Of a stretch of 64,000 bases of DNA, positions 24,331 to 42,400 are shown in pieces (positions within the stretch are counted from its first letter, which is position 1; each line of letters starts with the position of its first letter). The position numbers and the translations under genes were made by a program. The notes beneath the pieces were generated by a model. It had not been told where the DNA came from. It worked only from the letters and a program-made list of their open reading frames with translations, and did not search any database. The DNA is taken from contig OZ017797.1 of assembly GCA_963969395.1 (NCBI GenBank), positions 40,424,001-40,488,000 of the forward strand, written 5' to 3'. This DNA is from Pseudoscleropodium purum. Taxonomy: Eukaryota; Streptophyta; Bryopsida; Hypnales; Brachytheciaceae.

Positions 24331-26645
24331 TGGTAAAAAGAAGAAACAAGCCGCCAAAGTTCACTATAATCCTAAAATGTTGAGGTTTTAAACTTCAAAT
24401 TGCTCCTAAACATTCAAAACAACTTGGATTGACATGAAAATTTTACCACACTAACTAGACTGCAAGGGGAACATAATTCAACTATTTTTACTTTTATTTT
24501 TTTTATTAAAAACAAACATTTGATGAAGGAGATACATGCCCCCGAAGTTGCAACCATCAATTGGAGTTTGGTGGACTCAATTGAACATGTGAACTTCAAT
24601 TGGCTTACAAAAATCTGTACATCTTGGATTGATCTGAAAATTTTACCACTTAAACTTGAAGAAAGAGTGCAAATTTTTCAACAAGTTTTTTGAATTGGGG
24701 CATCAAATGCAAAATTACAGCACTTTGAATTGAACTTGAAACTATGTTAGGAATCCCTAGGGTGTTTAGGGCTTGCAATAAACTTTGGTTTACAATTGGG
24801 TTTGAATTGAATGGAAACGTACAATGGATCATTTTTAGACTCACTGACTCCATTCAAAGGCATGCTTAGGATGGTTCTTAAACTCCTTGTCTCCATTCAA
24901 TGACATGTTTTGATTGATTAGAGTTACACCTATGAGCATTAGCAGGGACCTAGGCACCTCTAACTTTGAAAAACCATATCTTATTCATTTCAAGTCAAAA
25001 AATTAAAATTAAAATTTCCACTATTGTGTTCCTCATTCCTCTTTCTCCCACGAAAATGTAAAAATCTTGAGGTCCAACCATTTTTGCACAGGGATCTTTT
25101 TCTTTCCTCTCTTAGGTGAGTGCTTTCTGAGCCTTCTACCTTCCCAGTTCCCACTGCTGGACTTGTGCTGTATGTGCACCTAAGTTGCAGCAATTGAAGC
25201 TTCTCCCGGCACGATGCACGATGAATGAAAAATTAAAGCTCGTGTTGCAGAGAGACCACCGACTGCAATTCAGTTGAGCCCAGAGAGAGGATGATGAAGA
25301 CGGAACTCAAGTTGTATTCTAGCTGGAAGGCTTCCCACCGCACTCTGAAAGGCTGACAGACGACAGAGCTCGCTTTTTGGAAAACAAATCTTGAGCTAAG
25401 TTACCTGAGGAGGGAGGGACGGGAGCAGGCTCAGTTGCTCGTAACTGAAGAAGTTATGGTCGAACTGAACTGCATTCTTCAGCTCTCAAGTAATTTACAT
25501 GAATGGATAGCAGTGGAGTGAGGCTCTCAAGCCAACAAACAGTTATTTCCTTCTGGAAATAATGCAAAAAGCATGGTAATGGAGACGGACCAAACGTAAA
25601 CGTATGTTTCGAATGCACTCCAAGGAATCAATTACTTGCTTTGGTGGAGTTGTCCGAAGCATTCATTGATCCTTCGACTAATCAACACTTTTCATAATAG
25701 TCATTCATATTCTACAACAATGATAGAAGCACATCATTTAAATCAATGATAATATAAAAGATATTGCACTTATCATTAGTTGAAAATGATCAATTTCATA
25801 TGATTGTTTTGTTTACATTGTTCATTTGAATGAATGTTTTTCATCCTTCAAGCAATGTAAATGCATTTGATAGAAGTTCATCGTTGAATTTTGATGCAAA
25901 AGGAATGTCATCACCACAAATCAATCCATAATCTTGCATTGCATTCAAACAATGGCTATGAAAAAGTTGAGGTGGCACTAAGAAATTGATTCGAGTGATT
26001 CAATTGTGTAGCTAGGGGTAGTTTTGTATCGGAATCTTGAACAATGACAAATAAGTTTTGATAGTGCTTTGGGTATCTTCATAATCTTGGATAGATTGTT
26101 GGATGGTTGCATATTGAATGCTCTTTTTAGTAGGTATTGCATTCATCCCAACCTTCTACCTTGTATATGCATCTATAGTCTATAGAGTTGAAAAGAAATG
26201 ATGTCAATGTCTCTTTTCACATAGGATGGCTATGACAAATCCTTCAAACCTTCAAGAATGAAAGAACACACATTTGGATAATTTTGTAGTAATGCTACAT
26301 ACATCTTGAATTGACATATACAATAATTTTTAAAATTAGTTCATAGAAAGATTTTCTTGTATCTTTATATTAGTCTTGTATCTTTAGGTATCACCCTTGC
26401 CACACTTTGAATCAAGATAAATGTAAATATAAATATGATTAGTATATCACACCCTAATGCCCATAAGATTTCAAGTACTATTCATATGCAAATAAAAAAT
26501 CTTTTAATTTTTTATATAAACTAAAGGCATAGTCAACCTCTACATCATTAAAATTGGCACTTTGACCATAATTCTAATCATCAAATTTAATTGGTGCTCC
26601 TCTCAGAATTACTACTAAATACAAAAGTTAACAAAAATGTTATAC
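24331..26645. other. Intergenic DNA, partly moderate GC
   Basis: 25000-25660 is less AT-rich than the surroundings. A 67-codon minus frame (24990-25193) has no family features. No gene is called. Confidence 0.45.
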
Positions 26646-27536
26646 TAACCCCTAAAGGTAAAAGCTACATTTTTTTGGCAACATAGTGATTTCAAGCAAC
26701 TCACTACAAATGGAATTTTTAATTTTTTTTCTTTGAAAATTCCACACAATATGTGCTCAAGGAGTAGCTTTGAGACCCAAAAATTTCATAACTTTTGACT
26801 ACATGGTTAAGAAGTTATTGCATGATATGTAATTTTCATTGCTTTGTGGGCAACTTCAATAGCTAAAAAAACTCTTTGAAAATTGCTATTTAAAAAAATA
26901 AAAAATTGGAACTAGTTTTTTAGATTTATATATGTGGGAAGCTTTGAATCATTCCATTTTCATTAACAAGATCAAAACTATGAGGAGTTTTAGTTCGTAG
27001 ATAGGTAGGAGTCTCTGAAAACCATACCTACCTTGAATTAAACTAGGTGGGGTAGAAAAAAATCCACATAAACTTGAATTTTTTGATTAATTAATTAATG
27101 ATTTCAATTTTTAATTTTATAGATTTTGATTCTATATGAAAAGATTTGATTCATTCCATTTGGATTTGTGATGTGAATGTTATGGAGCATCCTATTTTGT
27201 GGGCAATCAAAGTCTCTTATTGAAAGAATAACATATATGATTCATTTTTTAGTTCAATTTTTGAATTTTTTAAAAACAAAAAGTTCCGTGGGATTAATTT
27301 TGATTGGTAGAATATTGTAGTGTAACATGGCTTTCGTTTTTCCATTAATTCATTGATGTCAAAACCAAATTTCTATAAAAATATTAAGAGACAAATTTGT
27401 GGAAAATAAGTAAGAGTTTTGTCGTAAACTTCACTAATAAGGGGCCAATGTTAGAAGGGTTTTGAATTCATAACCAACATACTTAGAATGTTAAGAGTTA
27501 CTGCAACACATGAATCTCACCATTTGACATTCTATA

Positions 27537-27758
27537 CACTACTAGAGAAAAGGGTGTTTTAACTGAGTTCTTAAGTATAGTCTTAGACTTAAGATTATAA
27601 GTAATGACCTTTACAAAGATTTTCAATAAAAATTTACTAGAAATACATGTGTTTTTAGTAAAATTTTACTGAAAATCTCCTTATAGATCAATACTTATAA
27701 TCTGATGTCTAGGATTATACTTTAAAACTCACTTAAAACACCCTTTTCTCTTGTAGTG
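27537..27758. mobile_element. CACTA-type MITE with ATA target duplication
   Basis: A 222-bp element with ends CACTACTAGAGAAAAGGG and the inverse of CACTACAAGAGAAAAGGG. Pairing runs inward for ~90 bp (GTGTTTTAACTGAGTT / GTGTTTTAAGTGAGTT). It is directly flanked by ATA at 27534-27536 and 27759-27761. The CACTA start and 3-bp duplication are the hallmarks of the CACTA (En/Spm) superfamily. No ORF, so it is non-autonomous. Confidence 0.88.
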
Positions 27759-27789
27759 ATATATTCACATTCTCTGTCTATATATTCAA

Positions 27790-27902
27790 TACCTTGAACT
27801 ATTAACAATGCCATTAATATATAAAAGTATTACTTCTAGTACTTTAAACTATTAGCAATGCCATTAACAAATAAATGAATCATTGCTAGTACCTTGAACC
27901 AT
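27790..27902. repeat. Short tandem repeat, about 50-bp unit
   Basis: About 2.3 units of AGTACCTTGAACTATT, then AACAATGCCATTAA, with diverged spacers. Confidence 0.65.
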
Positions 27903-28631
27903 TTCAAAGCACACTTCTTCATGTCAACGATAAACAAAATTATAATAATTAAATTATTTATGCTTTTACGATTCTCTTAAATTTAAAAGGACATGGCATT
28001 TTGATCACAATGAAGAAATGATAGATTATGAAATAATTACAAGACTACAAAATTGAAATCACCATTATTTCATATTACAAGTGTAAACAAATCATTTTGA
28101 GTGAAAAAAATAACTATTTCATCATTGCAAAGACAAAAGCCATGTCATACTACAATAATCTCACTATTAGGATTTGTATGTTTTAATTCTATATTAGAGT
28201 TATTAATGATATATGTAAATCCTTTATCACATACCTTCTTTCACTTAACAATTTTTGAAAGAATAAAACTCACTTTATGTTTTTAAATTTAAATATTTTT
28301 ATATTTTCAACTCAATTATTCATGATAATTTTTTTAGTTAAAAATCTATAGATAAGTGCAAAATTTTTAAGTTAAGAAGATTCAAAGTCTCATGAACAAG
28401 TTTGCTACAATTTTTCTAAATATCAATTTTTTATTTTCAACTCATTTATATTGAAATCTATGCAATTAAAATGCTTCAAATTTTTTCAGACATTTTCATA
28501 CTAATCTAATGGAAGATCCTACAATTAGATATGCAAAAATATCATTAAATTTTTTTTTGTTCTTTGCACTAGCAATGACAATTTTGAGTGACATTTTTTC
28601 ATGAAAAAAAAGTTGTTGGGACCTTAGGGAT

Positions 28632-29244
28632 TGACTATATGATCCATAGTATATTTTGATTAGATTGTAACAAACTCACTCACTTGTGAAATAAAATCAC
28701 TTGTAAAATAATTGACAATCCACTCCTCATCACATTTACATTTTTTGAGAAGTTGTTTTGACTACAATTGATATGAAATGTTGACATAGTACATATATTT
28801 GATGTCATCAATATTAGTATTCCATATCCCATATCAATTCCTACCCTTGTACATCATATGGTATTAGTATTCCATATACAATGTTTTTGTGTATTTTATA
28901 TATAATAGTTTGTATCAATATTAGGTAATCATGGCAATATAAATATTTATATCAATGTAAGTCCCCACATCAACATTTTTTTGTTTTTTAAGATCGGCAA
29001 TAGGAAAAGGGGGTTCAAATTTCCCCCATTCCAGATCAACAATTGAGATTCAGAACCGTGGAGGTTTTCCAAGAAAATTTTAATCAATGGCTAGGGTTTT
29101 TTGATGATTTTTTTTACTGAATTTTCCTCTTCTAGATCGATGAGTATAGATTATTTTATATGAGAAGGGGTCCAAGCACAAAGTTGTGCCCATCTTTTTT
29201 TTTTCTTACATTGGTTACATTATCAAATCAAAACAAATAATTGA
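28632..29244. other. AT-rich intergenic DNA
   Basis: No gene was recognised. TATTAGTATTCCATAT occurs twice (near 28815 and 28865). Confidence 0.5.
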
Positions 29245-29579
29245 ATTCAAAACTGAGTTTTAGATCTCATTTTGGTATGGTAATATTTTTTTTCAAAGCA
29301 TATCCAAATAAAAAAATGTTGCAAGTTAAATTCAATTTGTCTCAAAAAGTCCATTTGTTATTTAGAGCCTCCAATCAAAAGTAACAGACCAAATTCAAAG
29401 AAGGCATTCAAAAACGTACTTTCCAAGACCTCTTTGAATTTAGTATATAACTTTTGATTTGAGGCTCCAAATCACAAATGGACTTTTAGAGACAAAATTG
29501 AATTTATTTCTTAGTTAGACATGTTTTGAAAAAAGAAGATTTACTATGTGTAAATGAAGTCTGAAATTTAGCTCACAAT
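29245..29579. mobile_element. Foldback MITE-like palindrome, copy 2
   Basis: The arms pair around about 29405. TCCATTTGTTATTTAGAGCC on the left matches the inverse of the block near 29470-29495 (TCCATTTGTGATTTGGAGCC on minus). The outer arm carries TTTTAGATCTCATTTTGG, similar to the palindrome at 15425-15802. Non-coding. Confidence 0.65.
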
Positions 29580-29884
29580 GGTATAATTCCTTTTGACTTG
29601 ACTCCTACATATTCTATAGTGATTGTTGCACCCCTTACCACAAACTCCTCTTGTAAGGAACTTGCATTTTTTTTCCATGCATGGCAATTGTTGACTGACT
29701 AGTAAAACTTTGTGATAAAGATATAGTGAAATTTGTGTAGAGATTTCTATTAACAATGTTAAAAAATGTTAAGTATTTGTTATCATGAAATTATATGCCA
29801 AATACTTTTCCTTGCTTCAATTAATTAAAATTGGAATAAGGTATAGTTGAACTTATGAATTTTCAATTGATGGAAAGAAATGAG

Positions 29885-30130
29885 ACACATGCCCATCAAC
29901 TCCATTCCATTTATATTTACTATTGAAGGTTAGGCATGTGCTTGATGTCATAGTTTTATATGTCTATCAACTCAATTTGATTCCATTTTGTATTTATTGC
30001 AGAATGTTAGGTATGTGTTTATACCCTTCATTCCATATGCCCATCAACTCTACTTCATTTTGTATCACTTCATTTTATATATATTATAGAAACATAATCC
30101 CTTCATTCTATTTGATTTCTTCACTCATTC
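29885..30130. repeat. Degenerate tandem repeat, about 75-bp unit
   Basis: About three diverged units, each with a form of TATGCCCATCAACTC, then TTCATTTTGTAT and GTTAGGYATGTG. Confidence 0.55.
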
Positions 30131-31376
30131 CATATTCAAGAAGATTCAGCATATGCTCAACCCATAATTATAAATCATTTAATGTCCATATTCACTTTAT
30201 CAAGTGCCTATTATAACCACAAAGTTATATGGTTGATTGCTTCACTTTATAAAACTATGTATTAAATATTTTTTGCTTCAATTAAAATTGTATCAAGGTG
30301 TTGGTGGCCTTACTACTTCTATACAATGTATATTTCATGTAATGTTCTAATGTTAACAATCTATTGATTATTTATTATATCCAATGGGTTAGATTTATAC
30401 CTTACCTCTTCATTTTTATTTGATGTTTATTGAAACCAAAGGATTAAGTACATGCTTGACCCCCACTCTATTTGAAGTTTATTGTAACCAAGATTCTAAA
30501 GAATATGAACACTTTTGAAAAAATCACGAATATAATATGGATTGAATTATTTTACACAATCATGATGTGCAATATGTTTTTTTTAAATACATATTATTGA
30601 ACATAGTTGTATTTTAGACCCCTCCAAATACACATAATCATTTGCACTTTCTTGTCTTTCATTTCATCTATATGTGGATATTGAATAATCACCTATATGA
30701 CCCTAAACCACTACAAGTATTCAAGAGCAACTATTTAGAATTGAATTTTTTCTTAAGTTACAAGTTTATTATAAAATTTAAAATTTATAACTTACTAAAA
30801 TATAAAATGGTATTTAAAACATATCCAACTTCAAAGGGAGCATGTTAAGTGGAGTTTAATGGTAAAAATAATTATCCTATGCTTTCAATTTTGAAAAGTC
30901 ATAAATATTTTACCAAGTATTTAAAAAGTATAAACCAACTTGAATTGATTTCTTCTTAAGGAGAATAAAAAAATTGATTGTTTGGACTTCCCATCTATTA
31001 GGAGAACAGAAAGTGTCGGTTTTGGGTGCTTCTAACTTACCTTATTGTGGCATCGTGCAATATTTACACACTCCGAAACAGCCTGAGGATCCGGGTATTA
31101 GACCTAATCTATACCCGCTCACCCTCCAGGTCATCAATATCAGGCGCTGGTCTTGGAAACCGCAGACTAGGATTCAGTCTCCATGACTGTCCCGGTGTTT
31201 GGACTCCATTGCTTGCCCGTAGTTTTGCACCCGATTCATGGGCTTCGTCTGCGAAGCCGAATCCCTCTGTTTTCACCACTTTGCTTCTGCTGTTCCTGGT
31301 GTCCCTGCTCTTGTTGCGGATTCGCAGCGATCGGGTTTCCGACGCTTGAGGTGTGGCCGAATTGGCAACAGCAGCG
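30131..31376. other. Intergenic region and SEC23 leader
   Basis: AT-rich up to about 30960. Base composition then becomes balanced for the ~350 bp before the SEC23 start, which probably holds its promoter and 5' untranslated region. No TATA box is obvious. Confidence 0.5.
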
Positions 31377-36050
<4,674 letters not shown>

Positions 36051-39000
36051 TGTTTGCAGTAATCTGCGGGGAGCTATTCTCTGTATGGGAGAATTACCAC
36101 AGATCTCAGGATTGTAGGGCTTGTACGTACTCATCCAAACAGACTGTTTGTAGAATGGGAAACGGAGTCTGAAATCCTTACTCAAGGATTTGGGCAACGA
36201 CTGGCTTGGTGGTGGACACTCTCACTGAACCATGATCATCACTATCGCCAAAATCAAAGCTTGCAAGAATATAGAGGTATTATTCCATATGACTGGCTTA
36301 GAGGTGTCCAAACTGAGCAGGACTTACTGCTCGTTGCTTGTGCAGTTGGTCGAAGGTGTATACGTGTATAAATTTCAAGTAGATCTGAAACTTTTTCTTA
36401 ATGCAGTAGGCAGTGGTTTAGAGTTTGTTTCTTATGTGGCTATCAGGGTATATCTAGGGTTTAAGCTTGTATAAAATTCAGAGAATTGGACTGGAAAGTT
36501 ACTGATAGGGGAGGGGTTATGCAACAGATATGATCTGGAGGATTGTGGGAGTGAAATAAGGAACTTAGATACTGTAGAATTTTGTCATTCAGAGCACCTT
36601 GATACCATATTTGGGCGGAGCTATTCTAGTTAAGTCCAATCTGGATCATTCAATAGCTCATGCCTTATGGATCAGTAGAAATTGAAAGTCAAGTTCAAGG
36701 ACATACGAGGTTGCAACCACTGTAAGCTTTACTTGAGGTGCTTGGATTAACTTACTCGAGAGCCTGCTTGAATATGAACGAGTCTGTTGGGCAACAATTG
36801 CCCATTTAATAAATATCAATAATGCATTTTTTGGAGGATGAAGTCGGTTCCTGTAAAGGGGTGTACTAACTTTCAGGCATTCAAACCGTAAGTGAGTTTA
36901 ATCGTGTGTACAGTCTGTTATGCCTTACTCAAGATTTGTAGATGAACTAGTGGGTTATGGAGATGGAAGCATACTGTAGATGCTTTCTACAACCTGAGCT
37001 ACAATGTGCATCCTGGTCCTACTCTATTTGGACTTGCATCGATTGGAGATTGCGAAACTAACACTGTCCATCCTGCTTCTACCCTATTTTTCACCTAAAA
37101 TTGTCCTTGTATGTACTCCATTAAACTCATAAAATAAACGACTCTAGTGCAATATGTCATTGCAAATCAAATGAGTTACAGTTTTTGGATGATTGGATTA
37201 TGCAAAATAAGTGAATGACTTGGATGAATTATGAAAAAGTCCCATGTCAAAAGAAATTACTTGGAATTCCTTTGTCCAAGGGTTTTTTCTATAATTCCTA
37301 GGAAACCTTAGCAATAGAATGATCTTTGGGATGAGTAAAGAAATTTTGCTATATGTCTTGACATTCAAGTATATGATCATAGGCCTATCATTTAAAGATT
37401 AAAACATGTTGTTCATTTGGTGTGAAGAATTTCATTTATTGATGGTAATTTCTTAGAAGCTAAAAGATGATAAAATTTTGGGATTAATGTGGCTTTGATG
37501 AGAATCTATGTACTTTAATGTGATTTTTAGTTGGAAAAAACCAACATCATATTATTGTACAACTTTCTATACTCACTAATATAAAAATTTGGGGGGTTGA
37601 TTTTAGAGGTCAACTAGAGGCTTATTTATATAGTTTTTAACTACCTCATTTTTGTGGATTACATATTTTGCTTTAATAAGAATTTTTTTATGAATATCTA
37701 GTTATGCCTCACATGAAATTGACTAATGAAAATGTCTTCTCAAGTAATGTACCATTGTATCTAATAGGCTTAGCATTCTCTATTGAATAACTAGTTGAAG
37801 TTGAGAAATGTGATCCACCAAGTGAATAGAAATAGAAATATTCATTTTTTCTATACATATGTCTTTGAAAAAATGAAATCCCAAAATTATACTCCTTTTT
37901 GAACTTGAAGGTAGAGGCTCCTTGTGAATCAACTTCTTTCATAGTAGAAATCTTGAATGCAAGTCTTGCCCATGTAGGCCATTGTAACCACACGTATATA
38001 TATTTTTTACAATGCTATTGGAGGAAAACATTGTTGCCTTCCTATTCAAAAATATTAAGAATTATAACATCTATTTTAAAAACATTTTATGTTGGCCCAT
38101 ATTATACTCATTGAATTTGAAAATGATATACAATTTTATTCTTGATAAACCATTTTACCAAGAGCATAGATATGAATCATGTTCAAGGAGGGAGAATCTC
38201 TATGAATAAGCTTAGGGTTGGTAAAATTATTCATCACAAGTAAAAACTTGTACTGTACAGTCAATTAGTGCGGTTAAAACTCAATTTCATAATTAGTGTA
38301 GTCAGTCGGCTCAGACCGGTTCAGTTGAGCCCACCCGTCTGTTCAAACGCAGGCGCTGAAGGACACGCCTCTGACTTCGGACGGGCGGGCGGAAAGTTTG
38401 CGCAAATCCCCTGTTCTCATCAAGTTTCCCAATCCAGAGCGAGAGAGCGAGAGAAGAGCTGCATTGCACTGCGAGTGCGGGAGGACCATAGGTTGCACAG
38501 GATCCAAGCCTTCTGCACTTTGTTTCTCTCTCTAGATGGTAACCATCTGCCCCTCTCTGTTTTCCATCTGCCTCTCTCTGTTTTCTTCACGCATTTCTGT
38601 CTCCTTAGGGTCCGATTGGAAGAAGATTCGTGGGATTGGCGATGTATTTCGAATTCCATTCAGAGGTGGGTTTGAGGGGTCGGAGGGGTTCATGAGATGG
38701 GTTTCAAACTTTTACTTGTACGTCTGCGAGACAAATGCAACTCTTTTTTGAAAGAAAAACTGTGGATTTGTCTGGAGAACGAGGAGCTGCTTGGGGTCTG
38801 TAATTTTGAGGGAGCTCGGAATACTGCTCTTGATCGTTTCGGTACAGTGACTTTTTTGTATAGAGATTTGTCCAAGGGCGAAGCTCCTAAACCCCTAAAT
38901 TTCTGTGAACCTCAAAATCTCTAAACCACCGCCTGCGTCCTCCGAATCCCCTCGCAATACATTCGATACGCAGTGGCATCGATGCTTTTCTCAGGGGAAT

Positions 39001-39454
39001 TCTAGCTTCTGAACTCGGTTTAGGGTTTACAGAATGATTGTATTTCCCCTTTTGCGAGGCATGAAGCTCCATGTGGGCGGTACCCTAATTCTGTGTGCGA
39101 TGAATTGGGATTTTTCGCGTTTCTTGGTATCGTAAATTAGCGTCTATTCGATACTTTCCCATGATTGGATCTGTAGAATTAGGATTTTGAGTTTTAGTGA
39201 TTAGGTCTCTGGAATTTTCTACAACAAAATTGAGCTGGAAATTTGGTTTGGTAGGCATGGATTTAGGGTTACTTACACTTTCGTGGTATTTTGTTTTGTG
39301 AAGGTTTAAGCGCGTGTCCTAAACCGTATTAATGATGAAACCATACACTGTGCGGGTGCTGCTGCGGAGGCGGATCAGAATCTAGCTGAAGGGTTTTTCA
39401 TTGCGGATCGGAGAGTCTTAAAAAAAATCTGGTATTATTGAGTCTGGTTTTTCG
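36051..39454. other. SEC23 3' region and BCCIP upstream region
   Basis: 36051 to about 36850 probably includes the SEC23 3' untranslated region. 37100-38260 is AT-rich with no gene. From about 38270 the composition rises toward the BCCIP start. 38430-39454 may contain its leader, perhaps with a leader intron, but no splice pair is certain. CCTCTCTGTTTTC occurs twice near 38552-38586. Confidence 0.5.
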
Positions 39455-42400
39455 ATGGCGGCTCTGGGGAAACGGAAGGCTGTGAAGTCGCCAAGTCCTT
39501 CGTCGTCGGAAGACGAGGAGGAAGAGGCCCTGAACGGGAACGAAGGCGCGAGTGGCTCTGAGGAACTAGACTCAGACCTCAGCACCGACTCAGAGAATGA
39601 GCTCAACACTAGTAGCGATTCCGACCATAGTTCTCAGCCTTCCCAGGTATTTATTCATCACTGCATTTTTATACAAAACTGACCACTGAGAAGTCTCGCT
39701 TAGAAACACAGGATAGAGAGATTATGAAACGGGAGCAAATGCTAGTTCAACTATTGAACGGCGGGGTCAATGTCAAGCAATCCTGTAATGGAGCAACTCA
39801 GCATTGTGATTCCATGGATTCTATTATAGTCTTGTACTGCCTATTGCACCATAATAGTGTCCGTTTTAACGATTAATGTATCCCGCTGTGTTCTTGCAAC
39901 GAATACCTCTTACCATGCGACACTCAATTGGCAAGCGAAGCTTTTATAAGGTTGAGGATATTCCTTGCACACTTTAAGCATTTTAATCAAATTTATAAGA
40001 ATGCGATTATTGGGAGATCAGTATCGAACTCTGGACAAGAGATAAATCTGTGAAGTCAATTATTATCGCTTTCTCCGAATGTAACCTGCAAGATGAATGA
40101 GCTCAATACTAGTAGCCATTCCGACCGAAGCTTTCAGGCTTTCCAAAGATTCAGTCATCGCTGCACTACAGAATATAACAGACCACTGAGAAGCCTGGTT
40201 TAGAAAGTGAGGTTATGAAATGGGAGCTAGTCTGGTGTTTCTGGCTATTGAGTGGCAGGGACAATGCCAAGCAATCCTGTAACGGAGCAGCCCAACGTTG
40301 TGATTCACTCAATCTGAATGCATTTTACTGTAGTCTTAATGCTGCCTATTGCTCCATAATTTAGTCCGTTTTAACGATTACTTCATTCCGCTGTGTTCTT
40401 GCAACGAATACGACTTTTTCACTATATTTCTTACTTCCTAGAACAAATACTTTCAGTTGATACTTAGTGTATTTTAACTTCATATTACGAGTACTTCCCC
40501 ACTTTCTAAGAAGTCCGACCAAGTGGTAGTAATAGATGCGTTGGTGTTAGCAAGAGGGGTTGGTATAGGAGACGGGATCAAGGTCCTTAACGGTTTTAGT
40601 ATTCTCTACCTTACTCATTGACTGTCAGTTACGTGTGACGAATCATGTACTGACGTGATTGTGTGGTTTAAAACTTGGACTGGCTCAGGACTTCGTGAAC
40701 GTGGACTTTGAATATTTTGATCCGAAACCAGATGATTTTCATGGTATCAAGGCGCTGCTGCGCACGTACCTGGATGATGAAGTGTGGGACGTCAGTGCGT
40801 TCACGGATTTAGTATTGGCACAGACTACGGTGGGCACTGTGGTTAAGGCTGGGGAAGATGACAGTCCTATTGGACTTCTTACTGCTCTCAACCTAGCCCG
40901 CTATCAGGTTGGAATCCTCGGGGCAATCTCTTTAAAAAAAATCTTTATTATTTCTGATTAGTGCATCAACAATATGTCCCTCCTATCACAGCCTTCTATG
41001 ATCGCCTCTTTTAGAAATGTCTTGCACTTTTAAAGGGAGCCGTTTATTATGTTCATGTTTGAAGGTAAAATATTTCTAGTGTTTCGAATACCTATTTTTA
41101 TGCACTGATCGTTGAGGACTTGGTGGTTTATGGCTTACTTCTAAACTTCCGAAGTCTTGATTATTAATGCAGAAAAGTAGTTGCATGACTGAGATTCATA
41201 AATATTTACGCGTCAAGAGCGCTCACAAGGCGGAATCGGCTTTATTGGAGGACTTGTGGGGTAAGCAAGCCCATGAGACCGCTCTTTTGATAAGCGAGCG
41301 CCTAATCAATGTGCCTCTCGAGCTGGCTCCTCCTTTGTATCAAGGTCTATTTGAGGAGGTGGCTTGGGCTACCGAAGATGAGGTAAGTCCAATTGGACTG
41401 TGGGAATGTAAGTAGCCGTGGACTGGAATATTTGCTGAACAGGAATTTTTGTAACTTGCACAGCGTTGGTAGTTCGTGAGTAAAATCCTTTCTGGCTGCA
41501 TTCTGTAGTTCGAGAATTTTATTATTCTGATGAGTTTTTGACGAGTTTAGGTTAGTGCTGAGGGCAAATTTTCGGATCTGATGCTTTCCTACAAATGTTG
41601 TTCATAGACTACTCTGTGACATGTTTTTCTGTGGGTGCAGCCTACGCAAGAGTTACAAGACTCTTTCAAAATCAAGACCTACTTGTATTTAACGAAAGTT
41701 TTTGAAGAGGTATCGAAGGAAAACAAGGGTGAAAACAAGGAACAAACTAAAGTGAGCCACTCGCAACTACTGTTGAGCAGTCTAGCTAACGAGTAGAATT
41801 TTAGCACTGGAAAATTTGCTTTAACTCTGTCTAATATTTGAGAGTTCATTTGTACAAAGGTTATTAGTTATCTCCACAAATCATGGAATTTTGTGCTGCA
41901 TTTTATTTAGTTTACAAGGTTTCTTATGAAGGTTAGTAATGACTGAGTCCCTTTGCTATGCCATCAAGTGTTTTCTCGATCGATTCTTTCTGTGCTTCGT
42001 GAGCCAAAATTAAAGAGCTCGTAATCTACTTTTTTACTAATTTCCATCATTATTAACAGAAGAAAAAGGAAGATTCAGCAGCCACTGGAGAGCTTATATA
42101 CATAAAACCGGAGGATGAGATTTTGCATCAGGTATTTTGTTTTTCATCACGTGTGATGTACTGAATTGCATAGTGGAATGGGCCGCTGTATCTAGACCAA
42201 TTCATGGCCCACAAGTTTAGTCAACCCACTCAAGTCGAAATCAGATAGGAAGGACTTTTATCTTGGTAGATTTCATGTGTCTTGCTCCGATTTTCATGTG
42301 TGTAACCGGATGGAGTTTCTAGATTGATGATTTTCTTGAAATGAATATGTCGTGGCCTCACTCATTTTCAGAAGCCCGTTATGGAAATCAATCATTTACT

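Larger units (their letters stand above)
26646..28631 (+). mobile_element. TTAACCCC-family element, long and interrupted
   Basis: The left end TAACCCCTAAAGGTAAAAGC is followed by an arm matching 23901-24330. The candidate right end reads GGGACCTTAGGGATTGA. Just inside it, CACTAGCAATGACAATTTTG resembles the end of the copy at 59492-60417. The 27130-27240 block (GATTCATTCCATTTGGATTT) matches 59775-59830. The interior holds a nested CACTA-type MITE and a short tandem repeat. I infer the pairing of the two ends as one element from end similarity only. Confidence 0.45.

Noticed and set aside
29000..29040. GGGGGTTCAAATTTCCCCC resembling a tRNA T-arm
   Set aside because: No matching acceptor, D or anticodon arms could be folded around it.
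38268..38675. 135-codon plus-strand frame upstream of BCCIP
   Set aside because: No ATG-supported family similarity; more likely the leader region of the BCCIP gene.
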